A DNA stretch of 64,000 nt from Zonotrichia leucophrys gambelii (lineage: Eukaryota; Chordata; Aves; Passeriformes; Passerellidae). How positions within the stretch are numbered: the first letter of the stretch is position 1; each line of letters begins with the position of its first letter. The stretch is from assembly GCF_028769735.1 (NCBI RefSeq), contig NC_088172.1, forward strand, positions 34,568,897 to 34,632,896, in the 5' to 3' direction. Position numbers and translations under genes: made by a program. Below are positions 23,871 through 35,043 of this stretch, piece by piece. The notes under the pieces were generated by a model. It did not search any database. It was not told where the DNA came from and saw nothing but the letters and a program-made list of their open reading frames with translations.

Positions 23871-24078
23871 TCTCAGCATGTTCCATGACATTTTATTTAC
23901 CCCTTCAAGAGGAAGAACTATAACTTTTTTTTTTGTTTACAGCTGAGATAAGTGAGTGTGAGAAAGTAGATGATTTGCTCAAGGTCAGAAAGGAGCTTCA
24001 GGTCCAGCAGGAAACTGGGTCCAAGGCACCCATCTTGCAAGTGAAAACCTAACCAATGGACCATATGGTCTTTCTGAT
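23871..24078 (-). mobile_element. MIR-like tRNA-core SINE, antisense
   Basis: Read on the minus strand: a tRNA-like head ATATGGTCCATTGGTTAGG, then 'GACCCAGTTTCCTGCTGG', the SINE core 'CTGACCTTGAGCAAATCA', then 'ACTTATCTCAGCTGTAAAC' (core consensus CTCAGTTT...CATCTGTAAAATG), and a degraded tail. All blocks occur in MIR order. The family (amniote MIR) is transcribed by RNA polymerase III and was mobilised by LINEs long before birds arose. Some copies have become enhancers or conserved elements. The A-box region TGGTCCATTGGTTAGG is fairly intact and the B box is not recognisable. Edges are approximate. Confidence 0.72.
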
Positions 24079-25950
24079 TGCCTGAAATAGAACACCCCAA
24101 TGAACTGTTCAGAAAAAAAAATCCCTACTTTCACATATTCAGAATTCCCATCAAACTTGTAGAAAGATTTTCTAATGTTTTTCAATGGTGTCTATAAATC
24201 AAGATGTCATCTAGACAAATGATGACACATGCATCCACCAAATGGTGAGAAACTGTCATTCATTAATGCCATATAGACAGACGGTGCATTTGTCTGTACA
24301 GAAGAATGAGATTAAGAGTCATATATTCCTACAGCTCATTGTAATGACACCTTGTCCTGCTGTTTGGGTTTTTTTCAAAATTTTATTTTTAAGTTCTATC
24401 CCCATCTAATCTAATGCTTGCATTGCTACTGCAGCTTGTAACCATTTAAAGCCAAAGGTATGAAAAATGTTAAAACATTTAAATATAGTTAATGAGATCT
24501 GGTACAAAGCATTGATTATTTCTGCCTTATTTCAAGGAGGTGACACTTTCAAGATAAGGATGGTTTCCCAACTGTCACAATGGCTCCCCAGCTACATTAT
24601 CCCGAATCACAGGTTTGAATCACAGCATAATCCATATATAATAATCTATTTTTATCAGTTTTATGAAGCTTATTCTGGTGGAATATTCAATAGTATATTA
24701 AAAACAGACATCTGCAGAGACTTTGTTCAGCTAAAAGCTTTTCTTTTTTAGGTAAAGTCCTAATTCCAACCTCACATCAGTGCCACATTTTTGTACATCT
24801 GGCTCACAAACACTAAGGAGGATGAATGAGCTATCAGTATATTATTTTGTGCAGTGGGTTCCAACAGCCACAGAAACTGTTCTAAGCATCAGGATGTTGT
24901 TAGTCTCACTGGCCCATAGTCGGATTGCCTAGTAGTGAGCCAAAGATGCACTTAAACACCTCCTGTGGCATATAAATCCAAAGGAGGATTGAATGAGTGA
25001 AGACATGTGTGCTCTGAATTTGTTTGAAACTGAAGAGAACTAATCACAATGTTTGGGTGAAGCAGTGATGGCAAGCACTCTGTCTGACTTAGAAATCATG
25101 CCTCCTTCTTCTCATTAGCTGAATATGGAGCCAGGGACTGTCAGCTCATAAAGCACCATCTGAATCACTCATTTCCCCTGCAGTAGGTGGCCTGAATACA
25201 GCTGTCTGCTTCCCTATCAGTAAAAATACTAATGCTGCAGGATAAATAAGACTATGAAACTCTATAGACAACGTGGGAGGTGAGTTATTGCTGAGTGTGA
25301 GGCAGCACCAATCTCTCCAATTAAGATGACAATCCAGACTCAAGGAGACGCTCTCCTATTCATACACAAAATATCGCTTCAATTTGTTTTTGACAATAAC
25401 ACTGTATGCTTGTACAAGACTATCTCCTCCCAAAACATATACTTGGTGCTCTCTTAATGCTACTGCTACAAGCTGATCTCCTACTGCTGCTTCTGCTTAA
25501 CCACAATGCTTCTGTTGGATTTGGTGATATCAAAGTGATGGAGTGAGGAAAAGGGGCAACAAATATGCTTTTTTTAAATCTCAGTACAATTTATTTCTGT
25601 TTTGTGATGTGTTGCGACCAAGCCACACTGTCTTGTGTTCTTTCAAGATCAAATTTTAAGAAAAATATTGGAGACAGGTCTTAGGAAACACGAGTCAATC
25701 TTTCCAGCTACATGTGTCCCCACCTTATTCATGATGAACAGATCATCTTATTTCAGTGATTTCCTGGTCTCCTATGACACTTTCACCTTGTTGTGACTAT
25801 TGGCTCTGTTGAGGCAGAAGGAGCACAGAAACCCTGTTAACAAAGAAGAGATTCAAGTTGCAAAATACTAAAGCTTCCAAAGGAGTATGAGTCTTTTAAA
25901 ACACTCTTTGTTTGAAACACTTTACGGTTTTCTTTAAATTATGAGTGACT
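24079..25950. other. Unassigned sequence
   Basis: No gene or named repeat seen. Frames up to 95 codons exist but match nothing I know. Confidence 0.45.
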
Positions 25951-26021
25951 TGATTTGCATCCTGCTTGGACTGGTGTAAATCAGCAGGAGCTCCACTGGG
26001 GCCTCAATAAAGCTGTGTTGT
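25951..26021. repeat. Relic of an ancient amniote short inverted repeat (tentative)
   Basis: The text ACTGGTGTAAATCAGCAGGA then GCTCCACTGG resembles a repeat I know from bird, turtle and crocodile genomes whose consensus reads ...CTGGTGTAAATCAGGAGTAG...CTCCATTGAAGTCAATGGAG. Only one side is clear here. Class is unknown to me (probably a non-autonomous DNA transposon). Confidence 0.35.
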
Positions 26022-28310
26022 TGCAATCAAAATGTTAGAGCCACATGTCTGCTTCCCACACACTAGATCGTGTGTGAGTTCCGATCTATCTGCTTTATAA
26101 ATTATGAATGGAATGGGAATACTTTTTTTTTATTAACATATATTTTACCACAAGTGCTGATTAGAGGGACACATTTTCTATAATTCCTTTCCTTTTTAAA
26201 TTGCAGTGCAAACAGCTTCTCAGAATCATTGCCCCAGGTTCAGAAAGTGATGATTAAAGAGGTGCTCTAAATTCCCCCTTGGGTTCATTGGGAACTGAAA
26301 TCGGCAAGACATGCAAAGATGATAGTGAAAGAAGCAAGAAGAGTAATGGTTCAGAAAAAGAAATTAGTCATTAGTGCCCATTTTAAGTTTTTTGGTCCAT
26401 TTCTGTTGTTTCTAGTGGGTTTTTTGGTGAGTGGGAGGTCTTTAAAAAAAAAAAAGTTTGGAGTTTTTTGTTTGCAGGTTTTAACACAAAGAGAAACACC
26501 GAGATGCTCTTTGCTGAGGATTATTTCAAGGGAATCCTTTTCTAAATGTTCAAGTAATGCAACATTTCCAAGACAGAAGTACAAGAACAAATATATACAG
26601 CTTTATTAAAATAGGATTAAGAGTATAGATAGTATATAAAGTATAAAGAAAATTTAAGACTATATGAACTGACTGTGAGAAGAACCATGAACACAGGAAG
26701 GTGAATGAAAATACTGATCAAGGACTAGAGACATAAGAGATATACTCATTATTAGGCTGAGATGGTGTTGATCCAGCTCAGGGGACTCAATCTACTATAG
26801 TCCAAAGGGATGCTATTATCTTAGCCATGAAAGCCTAAAGCAATTGCACTGTCAAAGTTGGTTTGTCTGAAATGCCTCAAACTACCTAAATTATGTTTTG
26901 AAATTTTTTTGTATTGGTATGTTTTAAAGAAAAATCTTTAGGAAAGGTACAGTTGTCAAATGTTAACTGAAAATATATAACCTGGTTAAAAACAGATCTC
27001 TAATCAGAGGTGTAGCAGCTGTTGAAAAAAAATTAAATTGCTGTTAACAAATATTCATTAGTTAAGAGAAAATGCATTATTCAGTTCTACCAGTCTGTGT
27101 TTTGGGTCTGGGGACACAGTAGCCACAGAAGTAAAAAAGAAAACCAACAAAACTGTTGAAATATTAAGCTTTTTCAGGAATAAGACTTATTTCTTTTCTG
27201 AATTGTCAGTTTTATGATGAGAACATCCTTGAGTTTTCCTCACTTTCCAGGGCAGTTTCCTTTCTTTTCCACAAACATCTTCTTTTTTCTTTTTGAACAA
27301 GGACTTATTTTAAAGATCTGAGTCTATCAAAGATGTTCCTGAGGTGATTCATGTTCCCCTTTTTACTTCAATACTTCAATCTTAATTGTCATCCAAACTT
27401 ACAGATATTTACACCATTTGAAAACTTTGAGCTCCAAAAATAAAACAAAATAGCTTCCATTTAAATATCTCAATATACTGAATGCAGGTGTATGGTAAAC
27501 CCACATGAGCAATTCACTTATCCCAGTGTGAGCTTTCCTGCAGTGTGTACAGAAGGTACTTTTGGCCTTGTGTTGGCAGAAAAGACCAGGAGTGAAAACC
27601 ATGCAAATACAGATTCACTGTAAAAGAAGGAGTGAGTAGTCCAGTAGTCCAAGGGAATAAGTCAATGGACACTGAGATGTGTTGGACAATTTTGAAATCA
27701 GATTTCTCTGGTTGCAACACAGTGCATTACTTAATTTCTATTCAAATGACATTATTTAATTTATAGCAGCTAGATGGGAATGTTACTGCACTCAAATAGC
27801 AGGGAAAAGAGGAGGAACAAGCAAAATTGTAATTTCTCACAATTTTCCTTTCTCTTCCACCAATAGCTGACCAGCAAGGTTCACCCCATAAAGCCCTGGA
27901 AGGAAGTACATGTTACTGATGAAGTCCATGGCAATTTATTATCAGTTGGAGAATAAGATCTATGGGGAATAAATATGTAATTAACTTTAAGATTCAAAGT
28001 GCCATATTTCTACTTTATGGGTTGCTACACAGAAATATGTGTGAATTCTCCATTAAACAAATAGGACAAAAATAGCAGTTGCAAGAAGCTCTGGGCTGAT
28101 GGATAAACAGATTGTCTGCATACAATACAGAGTGAATCTAATGTTCCTGGTTACAAAAATCCTACAAACATATGTTTAGGTCCACCCAACATTTCTTGGA
28201 AGCATCAGACATACTGTGGAGGGATTCAATTAATTAAAAGCAAATGCAGATGTCTGCACCTGAACTAGTCACCCTAGACTCCCTCTAAATTCAGTAGAGA
28301 GAAATGAGAG
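26022..28310. other. Unassigned AT-rich sequence
   Basis: No gene or repeat family seen apart from short A and T runs (for example 26443-26454). Confidence 0.45.
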
Positions 28311-28540
28311 TTTCTAGAGTGCAATTCATCTCATCCTAAAGTACATGTCTAAAATAGATCAAATGAATTGCACATAAAAGTGCCTATCTTCTTCAATGGC
28401 TATAAAGGAATACCTAGAAACTAGCCCTGCTGTAGATGTCTACAGCAAAGATATCTAGAGTGTGATTGATTTTATCTTACTTTGGACATTTAAAGTTCAT
28501 GTGCCTACACTCCCATTATAAGCAATAGAGATTAATCCAG
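28311..28540. repeat. Old imperfect duplicated unit with inverted-repeat arms
   Basis: GTGCAATTCATCTCATC (28319-28335) pairs with GATCAAATGAATTGCAC (28357-28373), giving inverted arms with two mismatches around a 21-base spacer. A related unit, again beginning CTAGAGTG, starts near 28455 (TATCTAGAGTGTGATTGATT) and runs on with about 60% resemblance. The whole, including 'GCCCTGCTGTAGATGTCTAC', resembles a dispersed avian repeat I recall, but I cannot name the family. Confidence 0.45.
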
Positions 28541-29786
28541 CCAAACAAATGAAAGTGTCTGTCTGAGGCAGAGAAGAAAGGCCTGCCCTAAACTTTGGTG
28601 AAATGATTAGCAACCTCATGCTGAGCCGAGTTCGTGCTAAGACAGAGGTATCTTCCCTTCCTCATCCTACCCTGGGAGCAGTTCATTGTGAGCAAAGCGA
28701 AATAGCTCAGTCTGCTGCACACTGGCCCTGGGGGAATTATTCAGTCAGTTCCTGAAACAATCCATCAGTTGATCTCAACAGCCTCTACTGAAGCATATTG
28801 TCGCTTATCACGGGATTTATTTTTCCTTCCAGCCCTCAGGCTGGAACAGCAGCACTTCATGCAAGTTAGAAGACATAGCATCAGTAAAAGATGTGGACTT
28901 GAAACATGAATTGTCCATCTCTGGGCAAGAGACCCAATATAGCACAAAATAAGTACTGACAAAATTCTTCTAAGCAGCTCCAGCTCTGCAATAAGACCTT
29001 TAGCAGGAGCAATAGGCAAAGGTGGGAAATACTTGAATGCACATGTCCCCACATGAAGTTCATTTCTTCTTCTAAAATTGTGTTGGAAATGCTTAATCTA
29101 GTGTCATATTAATGCATGAACCAAGAAATTGATTCTTTGGAAAAGTCAGATGCTTAATTTCAAAGTTTGAGATACTAGAAAATAATCAGTTCTTAAATAA
29201 GTGCAGTGGATGTCAGCAAAAAATATTTGCTTCCTTTTGACAGCATTTTATCTCCACTTCAATAGCTGATTTAACTTTAATCTGCTGTTATAAAATGTTT
29301 CAGCACTTTCCTGGTTTAAAGTATTGGAGTGTCAGTGCTTTGCAATTTATACACATTTTTCTGTAACATACAATTAAAATCCCAAGCAATTATAAAGTTT
29401 AACATTTTCTGAAGTTCCTTTAAAAAATGCAAGAGAAATGCATGACTACATGTGGTAGACACATATATAGTAAGATTAATAAGTGTAAAGAAGAAACTGT
29501 TAGTCATATAATTGGCAATAGTAGACCTTCTATTTTTATTGGTAAATGTTTGATATGTTTTATAAATCAAAATACTTCTAATCAAAGTTACTGTTCCACA
29601 TATTTTCTGGAGAAAGTTGAAGAACAGAAAAATTCGATTATTTAATCTTCTCAATGTATGTGTTATTAGATGACAATAAATTTGTTGCTAAATAAAAGAG
29701 AAATAATACTTCTAATTTTTTAATATTGATTTGCTGTATGTATCCATGTCAATTTATAGATCAACAATCAATTTTGTCTTAACTTG
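28541..29786. other. Unassigned sequence of mixed complexity
   Basis: From about 28590 to 29010 the sequence has balanced composition and few runs, unlike its neighbours; it may be a conserved non-coding element. I see no splice-flanked open frame that looks like an exon. Confidence 0.35.
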
Positions 29787-30220
29787 TGTGGTGGGTTGAC
29801 CGTGGCTGGATGCCAGGTACCCATCAAAGATACTGTATCTATCCCCTTCCCTAAACCAGATAGAGAGAAAATAATGTGAAAATCTTGTGGATTGAGATAA
29901 AGACAGGACCACCAGTGAGCACCATGAGCAAAACAGACTCATCTTAGAGAAGTTAGCTTGATGTGGAGCCATTCAAACAAAAGCAGGATAATGGAGAAAT
30001 CAAAACAAATCTTAGAAATACCTTCTGCCTCCCTTCTTCCTGGGTTCAATTTTACTCCTGACTTTCTCTCTCTCCTCCACCCAGCAGGGAGAGAGGATGG
30101 GGTATGGGGGCTGGGGTTGGTTCATCACACGTTGTCTCTGCTGCTCCTTCCTCCTCAGGGGGAGGATTCCTCCCAGTCTTCTGCTTCAACACAGGTCACA
30201 ACCTGTCCCTAGGTCAGGTG
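29787..30220 (-). mobile_element. Avian ERVL-like LTR, 3' portion, antisense
   Basis: The plus strand starts TGTGGTGGGTTGACCGTGGC and continues 'TGGATGCCAGGTACCCATCA', 'GTGGATTGAGATAAAGACAG', 'GAGCAAAACAGACTC', 'CATCACACGTTGTCTCTGCT' and 'GCTCCTTCCTCCTCAGGGGG'. These blocks are those of a common avian LTR read backwards from its CCACA end. In LTR sense (minus) this is the 3' part; the 5' part is absent. Frames here on the plus strand are not genes. The family label is from memory. Confidence 0.7.
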
Positions 30221-30735
30221 CCCAAGTTTTCAGATAGCGACAGGTGAATATGTCCCAATTTAAAAAAATCACCTATCCTGAAACTGACATCAAAAAAAGG
30301 GAAAAAATATTCTTCTGAGCACTTTCCTTTCCTTTTTCTTTTTCTCCTGAATGGGAAAACTGTTGGCTGAAGAACTGAAGGAACAAATATTATTTTTCTG
30401 TTTGTTCTTCTTTCCCTTGCTTTTTAAAGTAAAAACTTTTGATGAAAAAATAGCATCAGTCTAGAACATTTATAATTGTATTAAAAATTCCTACTTGAAA
30501 TCAAGGTATTTATACACTTTTCTCAACATTTCTTGAAAAAAATTGAGAGCTGCATAAAATGTCCATATTTTACCTGGATTTTATCTGTAGTTCAGTGATA
30601 CATTAAGCCATTTCATGTTCATGCTTATATGATACAACAATATTATATCTATACAGAAGCATCAGGAGTCATTTACCATGATTTGATTTGCAGTAGTCTT
30701 AAAGCACAATTGTGAAGTTCACTGTGAGTAACAAG

Positions 30736-30885
30736 TTATGCTGGGTTTGTGTGCTGAGGTTTGGGCTACAGGGGTGGCCTTAGTGAGAAGGTGCTGGAAG
30801 TTTCCCCCTGTATGACAGAATCAATGCCAGGCAGCTCCAAGAGAAACCCACCACTGGCCAAAGCTAAGGCCATGAATAGACAGGG
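30736..30885 (+). mobile_element. 5' end of an avian ERVL-like LTR, fragment
   Basis: Begins TTATGCTGGGTTTGTGTGCT, then 'GAGGTTTGGGCTACAGGGGT', 'GGCCTTAGTGAGAAGGTGCT', 'TTCCCCCTGTATGACAGAAT', 'CAATGCCAGGCAGCTCCAAG' and 'CCACTGGCCAAAGCTAAGGC'. These match the start of the avian LTR also seen reversed at 12243-12410. It faces the opposite way to the LTR piece at 29787-30220, so the two are separate insertions or have been rearranged. Confidence 0.7.
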
Positions 30886-32220
30886 TAAATGACTCAGAAG
30901 ATGATTGTAAAAGTCTGAAAAGCAACTTAGCTGAACATAAACTTTGGAAAGAAATTCACACCATAAAACAGTTCACCCAAGCTCTTACATTTACTTGCAA
31001 CTAGTTTGTACTTTCTCACAAAAATTCAGTATGATTAGATGAACCAGTTTATATATAAAATTGAATTTTTTCTCTGTTTCTTGACAGTGAAATGCATTAA
31101 AAATCATCAGAGTCAAAAGAGTAATACATGCTTTGAGCATTTGAAGATAGATATACTACTTTTGTACTGTCTTTGCCTTTTAACTAAGATTTGATCTGTG
31201 AGACAATTTGAACAGGGGTCACAGCGTGATTAAAACAATTTGACATTCAGTAAAATTTTTTTATACAGTTTGCATATTTAGTGTCTTCATGAAGAAGCAA
31301 ATAGAACTGGAGTAGTACTGATAAGATGCTGCTGATCTCTGCCCAACTGTATTCAGGAGATGTAAAATAACATTTCTCTATTAATATCACAAAACCCACA
31401 AGAGGCATCTCAAATCCCAAAATCTAGATCACAATGAAAGAGAGTGATCTTAACTTTCAGAAGAATGCATGAATAGGAAGCTTTCTTGTTCATCTAAGAG
31501 AATGACATATGTAGAAAAACCTAAAGAGATCAGCCCATTTTTAGTTTAAAAAATATATATTAATAAGTTTCATCTTTCTGGACAACTTCTGAGTTGTGTG
31601 AAAGCAATTATTTGAAAAAAAAACCCACCAAGAGTTAAGGAAATAATGAGGATTAAAATATAAGTTACATATAGTTTCCTTTTCTTTTGGTAGATGAAAT
31701 TTAGGAATAAGAGACCACTTCAAATACTTTTAAAATAATACAGACACAAATTCACCACGATTTTCCTCTTTGTTAACACGCTTTTAAGTTCTATGTGAGA
31801 TCACTTACAGTCAGCTTTTTCAAGTGCATAAAAAGAAATGAGGTTTGAGGATTCATAAGATTAACACAAATACACTGTACAGACAACAGGCCTTCCTACT
31901 CTGCACTTTACATGAAGCAGTACAAACAAAGGAATGATACATCTCCTTCAAGGGATGAAGCCTTCTTATTTTAAACTTAAAACACAGTAATTTTATCTGT
32001 ATTTGTACATTGATGTGTAACTGGGTAGTTTCTTCACATTCCTGATCAGCAGCTACTTGTAATACTGCTGCTCAACAAGAGATCCGCATTTAAGGAGACA
32101 AATTTAGATTTTTATTCTTTGCAACCTCAAAGAGTTTAAAGATGTATTTCCTCCTTAACATCAAGGGGCACTGATTACTGTGTTGGTATAGTAAATCTTC
32201 TCTATCTTTAACAGAAGCCT
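30886..32220. other. Unassigned AT-rich sequence
   Basis: No gene or repeat family recognised. Confidence 0.45.
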
Positions 32221-33390
32221 TTGATGAGGAAAGCATTGATCATGAAGAACCAATCCACAAAACCCACAAATGACCAGCTGAAATTACTGACCTATATCTC
32301 CCTGCCTACCCTGGCAACAGGACCCTTAGTCTGTAAGAAGCCACCCTACCATATTTTATTCAACAAGAGGCCAAGGACTCAGGAGGAAGAACAAGACCTT
32401 TGTGTAATAGCCTAGGAATTCTTTTGTTTGGGGTCCCTCCTGGGAAGCAGCCTGATCTTCTTCCCTGGTGGTAGGGCATGAATAAATGACTTTATGGAAT
32501 GAGAGAATTGAGACTCTTTTATGAGAAACTCAGGGTTGAGCTGGTAAGAAAAGATGGCCTGACTACATGAGAGTGGGGTGTGTAGGGAATCAGAGAGGGC
32601 ACTCATTGGGTCACTGGAGCCACCCACTGCAAAAGGGCTTTGGTCCCAGCAGCTGACATCTCTGGTGGTGGCAGTGTGACTGCCAAAGTGGCTCCTGAAT
32701 GCTCACACAGGGAAATTCCTTGACAAAGGCATCACGACCATGTGCTATAAAATGTGCATTTTCATGCTGTCCCCATACAGGAGTGACTCAAGAAGCAGAT
32801 TCCAGTGTCGTGACCTGGGTGGATATAGGAATGTGCTTCTTTTGACAGAGTGACAAAACTATTTTTTGTCCCCTTAAAATGGAAATAAGCCTAGAAGTTT
32901 CTCTCCTTGATTAGGTGAAAAAGGCATCTTATAGGACTTAGGGAACTTCACCTCAAATTTAAGGATAGCTAATTGGATAGGAGCCAAAAAGTCCTGCCTG
33001 GGCCATTCACTAGATAAAGAAGAGAACGGAGAAACTAACCACTTTTGTGAGGTGTTTTACCAAGGGCAAGAGGGCCTCTTACACTTAGATCAGTTTCTCT
33101 CTATAAAAAGTTTGTTATTTTGCCTTTTATTAAAACATTTTTTCCCCAACACAGCCACATAAGCCATCCTACTGATTTTATGCCTTCTAAGGTAGCTAAG
33201 CTATCTTAGGTGTGAAATAGATCTCCAAGAGTTTATGAGATCTAGCTCAGGAAAACTCCTATTTCAGATTAAAGGTGACAGCAACTGAGGGGCTGTTGCA
33301 GGAGAAGACCTTCACATGTCATCTCGTAAAACAGCTGCCCTGGAGACATTGGAGACATACAACCTTGAGGACCTTCTAGGAAGGACCATA
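32221..33390 (+). mobile_element. Possible eroded LTR retroelement
   Basis: This 1.2 kb differs from its surroundings: richer in G+C, with purine- and pyrimidine-balanced text. It contains GAATAAATGACTTTATGG (AATAAA near 32481) and, later, CTCTCTATAAAAAGTTTG (TATA-like box at 33102-33109) followed by 'TTTTGCCTTTTATTAAAAC' and TTTTTTCCCC, in the style of an LTR promoter and R region. 'AAGGCATCTTATAGGACTTA' and 'AGCTAATTGGATAGGAGCCA' also seem familiar from avian repeats. No coding remnant is clear. It could instead be ordinary unique sequence. Confidence 0.35.
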
Positions 33391-33404
33391 TAGCCAAAAC
33401 ATTT

Positions 33405-33715
33405 CACAGAATCACAGAACTTCCTTAGAAGGAGATTAGTACCCATAAGTATTGTCTAGTCCATCTCTTGGCCCTCCACAGGACAGTCCTGATAATCACA
33501 AAATGTGCCTCAGCGCAGTGTCCAATTTTTTGAACTCTGTCAGGCTTAGTGCTGTGACCACTCCCCTGGGAAGATGTTCCTGTACCCAGCCACCCTCTGG
33601 GTTGCAAACCTTGCTCTGAGCAATGTCAGTGACATGGCAGACACAGCCCTGAAGTGAGAAGACATATCCTGAAACTTCCCTGAAGCAAATACACGAGCAG
33701 AAGCTCAAGGGCACA
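33405..33715 (-). mobile_element. CR1 LINE 3' UTR fragment, old
   Basis: Starts ACAGAATCACAGAACTTCCT (the reversed CR1 3' end), then 'GTCTAGTCCATCTCTTGGCC', 'TGTGACCACTCCCCTGGGAA', 'GTTCCTGTACCCAGCCACCC' and 'TCTGGGTTGC', with a decayed 'GACACAGCCCTGAAGT' block further on. Order and orientation fit an antisense CR1 of an older subfamily. Confidence 0.75.
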
Positions 33716-34171
33716 GACTAAGCTCAAGGAGAGCCGAACCACCAGTGCTCTTTATACCCCTGCGGATGATGAAAAGACAGTACCTGTCTGTCCATGTGAC
33801 ATTGAAAAGGACAGTTCCTCCCTTGAAAAAAGTAGCAGTGCTGTCTTGATAAGGTGAATTATATGTCTTTTTGGTCAAGAGGAGAAAATGATCAAAACTG
33901 TGCACATACTTTTATGCTTTCATTTCTCTGAGAGAAAAAGCAAATGCTTTGTGTAGCTGTGCCTCAAAAGAAGACCTTTAATCTGCAAAATGTTTCTATG
34001 GTTTTCAAAATCTTCCTTATGGTTGTCATAGTTTTTGTATATTAATTTTGCAGTTAGAAATTAATTTTGTTGTACAATGGAAAGATGAAATAAGGATTGA
34101 TTTTGTTGTGCAGAAAGGAAAAAGTCACTGAAAACACTTATCTTCTAAATTTTATTACCCTTCCAGCAGTA
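33716..34171. other. Unassigned sequence
   Basis: No feature recognised. Confidence 0.45.
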
Positions 34172-34352
34172 AGAGACTTTAGTATATAAAGTATATATTA
34201 CTTTTACTATACTCTGTATACTTAGTGTACTTAATATAATTTAGTATATATAGTATTATATTACTTTAGTAATACAATAAAACACATGTCATTTTGAGCT
34301 AGACCCTAAAATAATAGCAACTAATTATTATAAATTATTATGATATTAATAT
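34172..34352. repeat. AT-rich low-complexity tract
   Basis: Dense TATA/TAGTATA-type text (AGTATATAAAGTATATATTA, 'TTAGTATATATAGTATTATA') with many short self-complementary stretches, and almost no G or C. Confidence 0.75.
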
Positions 34353-34953
34353 AATTATCTACAGGTTACAGAGAAAAAGGCAAATATTTTTAGCATTCAG
34401 AAGCTAGTCCCAATTTTGTAAGCTTTTATTTCAGAGGAGCTACATTTTGTGCTCAACTGCATAGTGGGACAAGTCACATTCTACAAAAACAAAACCTAAA
34501 TATATGTAGAGTCTCATTACCCACCCTCAGCTACCCAATTCTAGTCCCTGAGGAATACTGAAGTAGTAGCAAGCATTGAGACATTTCTTTGCTGAATTTC
34601 ATAATGAAAACACATCCCTGAGATTCAGCAACCTGAGGATGCTCCATAAGAAAGCAGCAGATCTCAAATGCCTTAAAATCAAATCTCTGGTTCTTTATCC
34701 CTGGGACTGAGCGAGTGATCTTTTTTTTTTCACTCTGAATCCTGACCTGATTTTTCTCTGACTACTCAATGCAGTTCTACTAAGATTTCCCTGCAAGTTT
34801 CCCCAGTTATACTAATGGAATATTCCCAACTCTGATAATCCTTAAATTAGTTCTAGTTAAACTTTTTTTGAATGAGTAATGTATCTCACCTTTAGTTCCT
34901 TATAATACTTACTATTTTGATGCTGATTGGAAAACACATTTTTTAAAAACCCA

Positions 34954-35043
34954 GGGAAGGGAAAGGGAAAGGGAAAGGGAAAGGGAAAGGGAAAGGGAAA
35001 GGGAAAGGGAAAGGGAAAGGGAAAGGGAAAGGAAAGGGAAAGG
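34954..35043 (+). repeat. GGGAAA hexanucleotide array
   Basis: About 90 bp of nearly perfect GGGAAA repeats, with a GGGAAGG start and a one-base-shortened unit near the 3' end. The strand is all purine, with a mirror-symmetric unit, so it can in principle form triplex DNA. Frames through it give Gly-Lys or Pro-Phe dipeptide repeats and are not genes. Confidence 0.95.

Noticed and set aside
24595..24640. B-box-like GGTTTGAATC
   Set aside because: No A box at the right distance and no cloverleaf; chance match.
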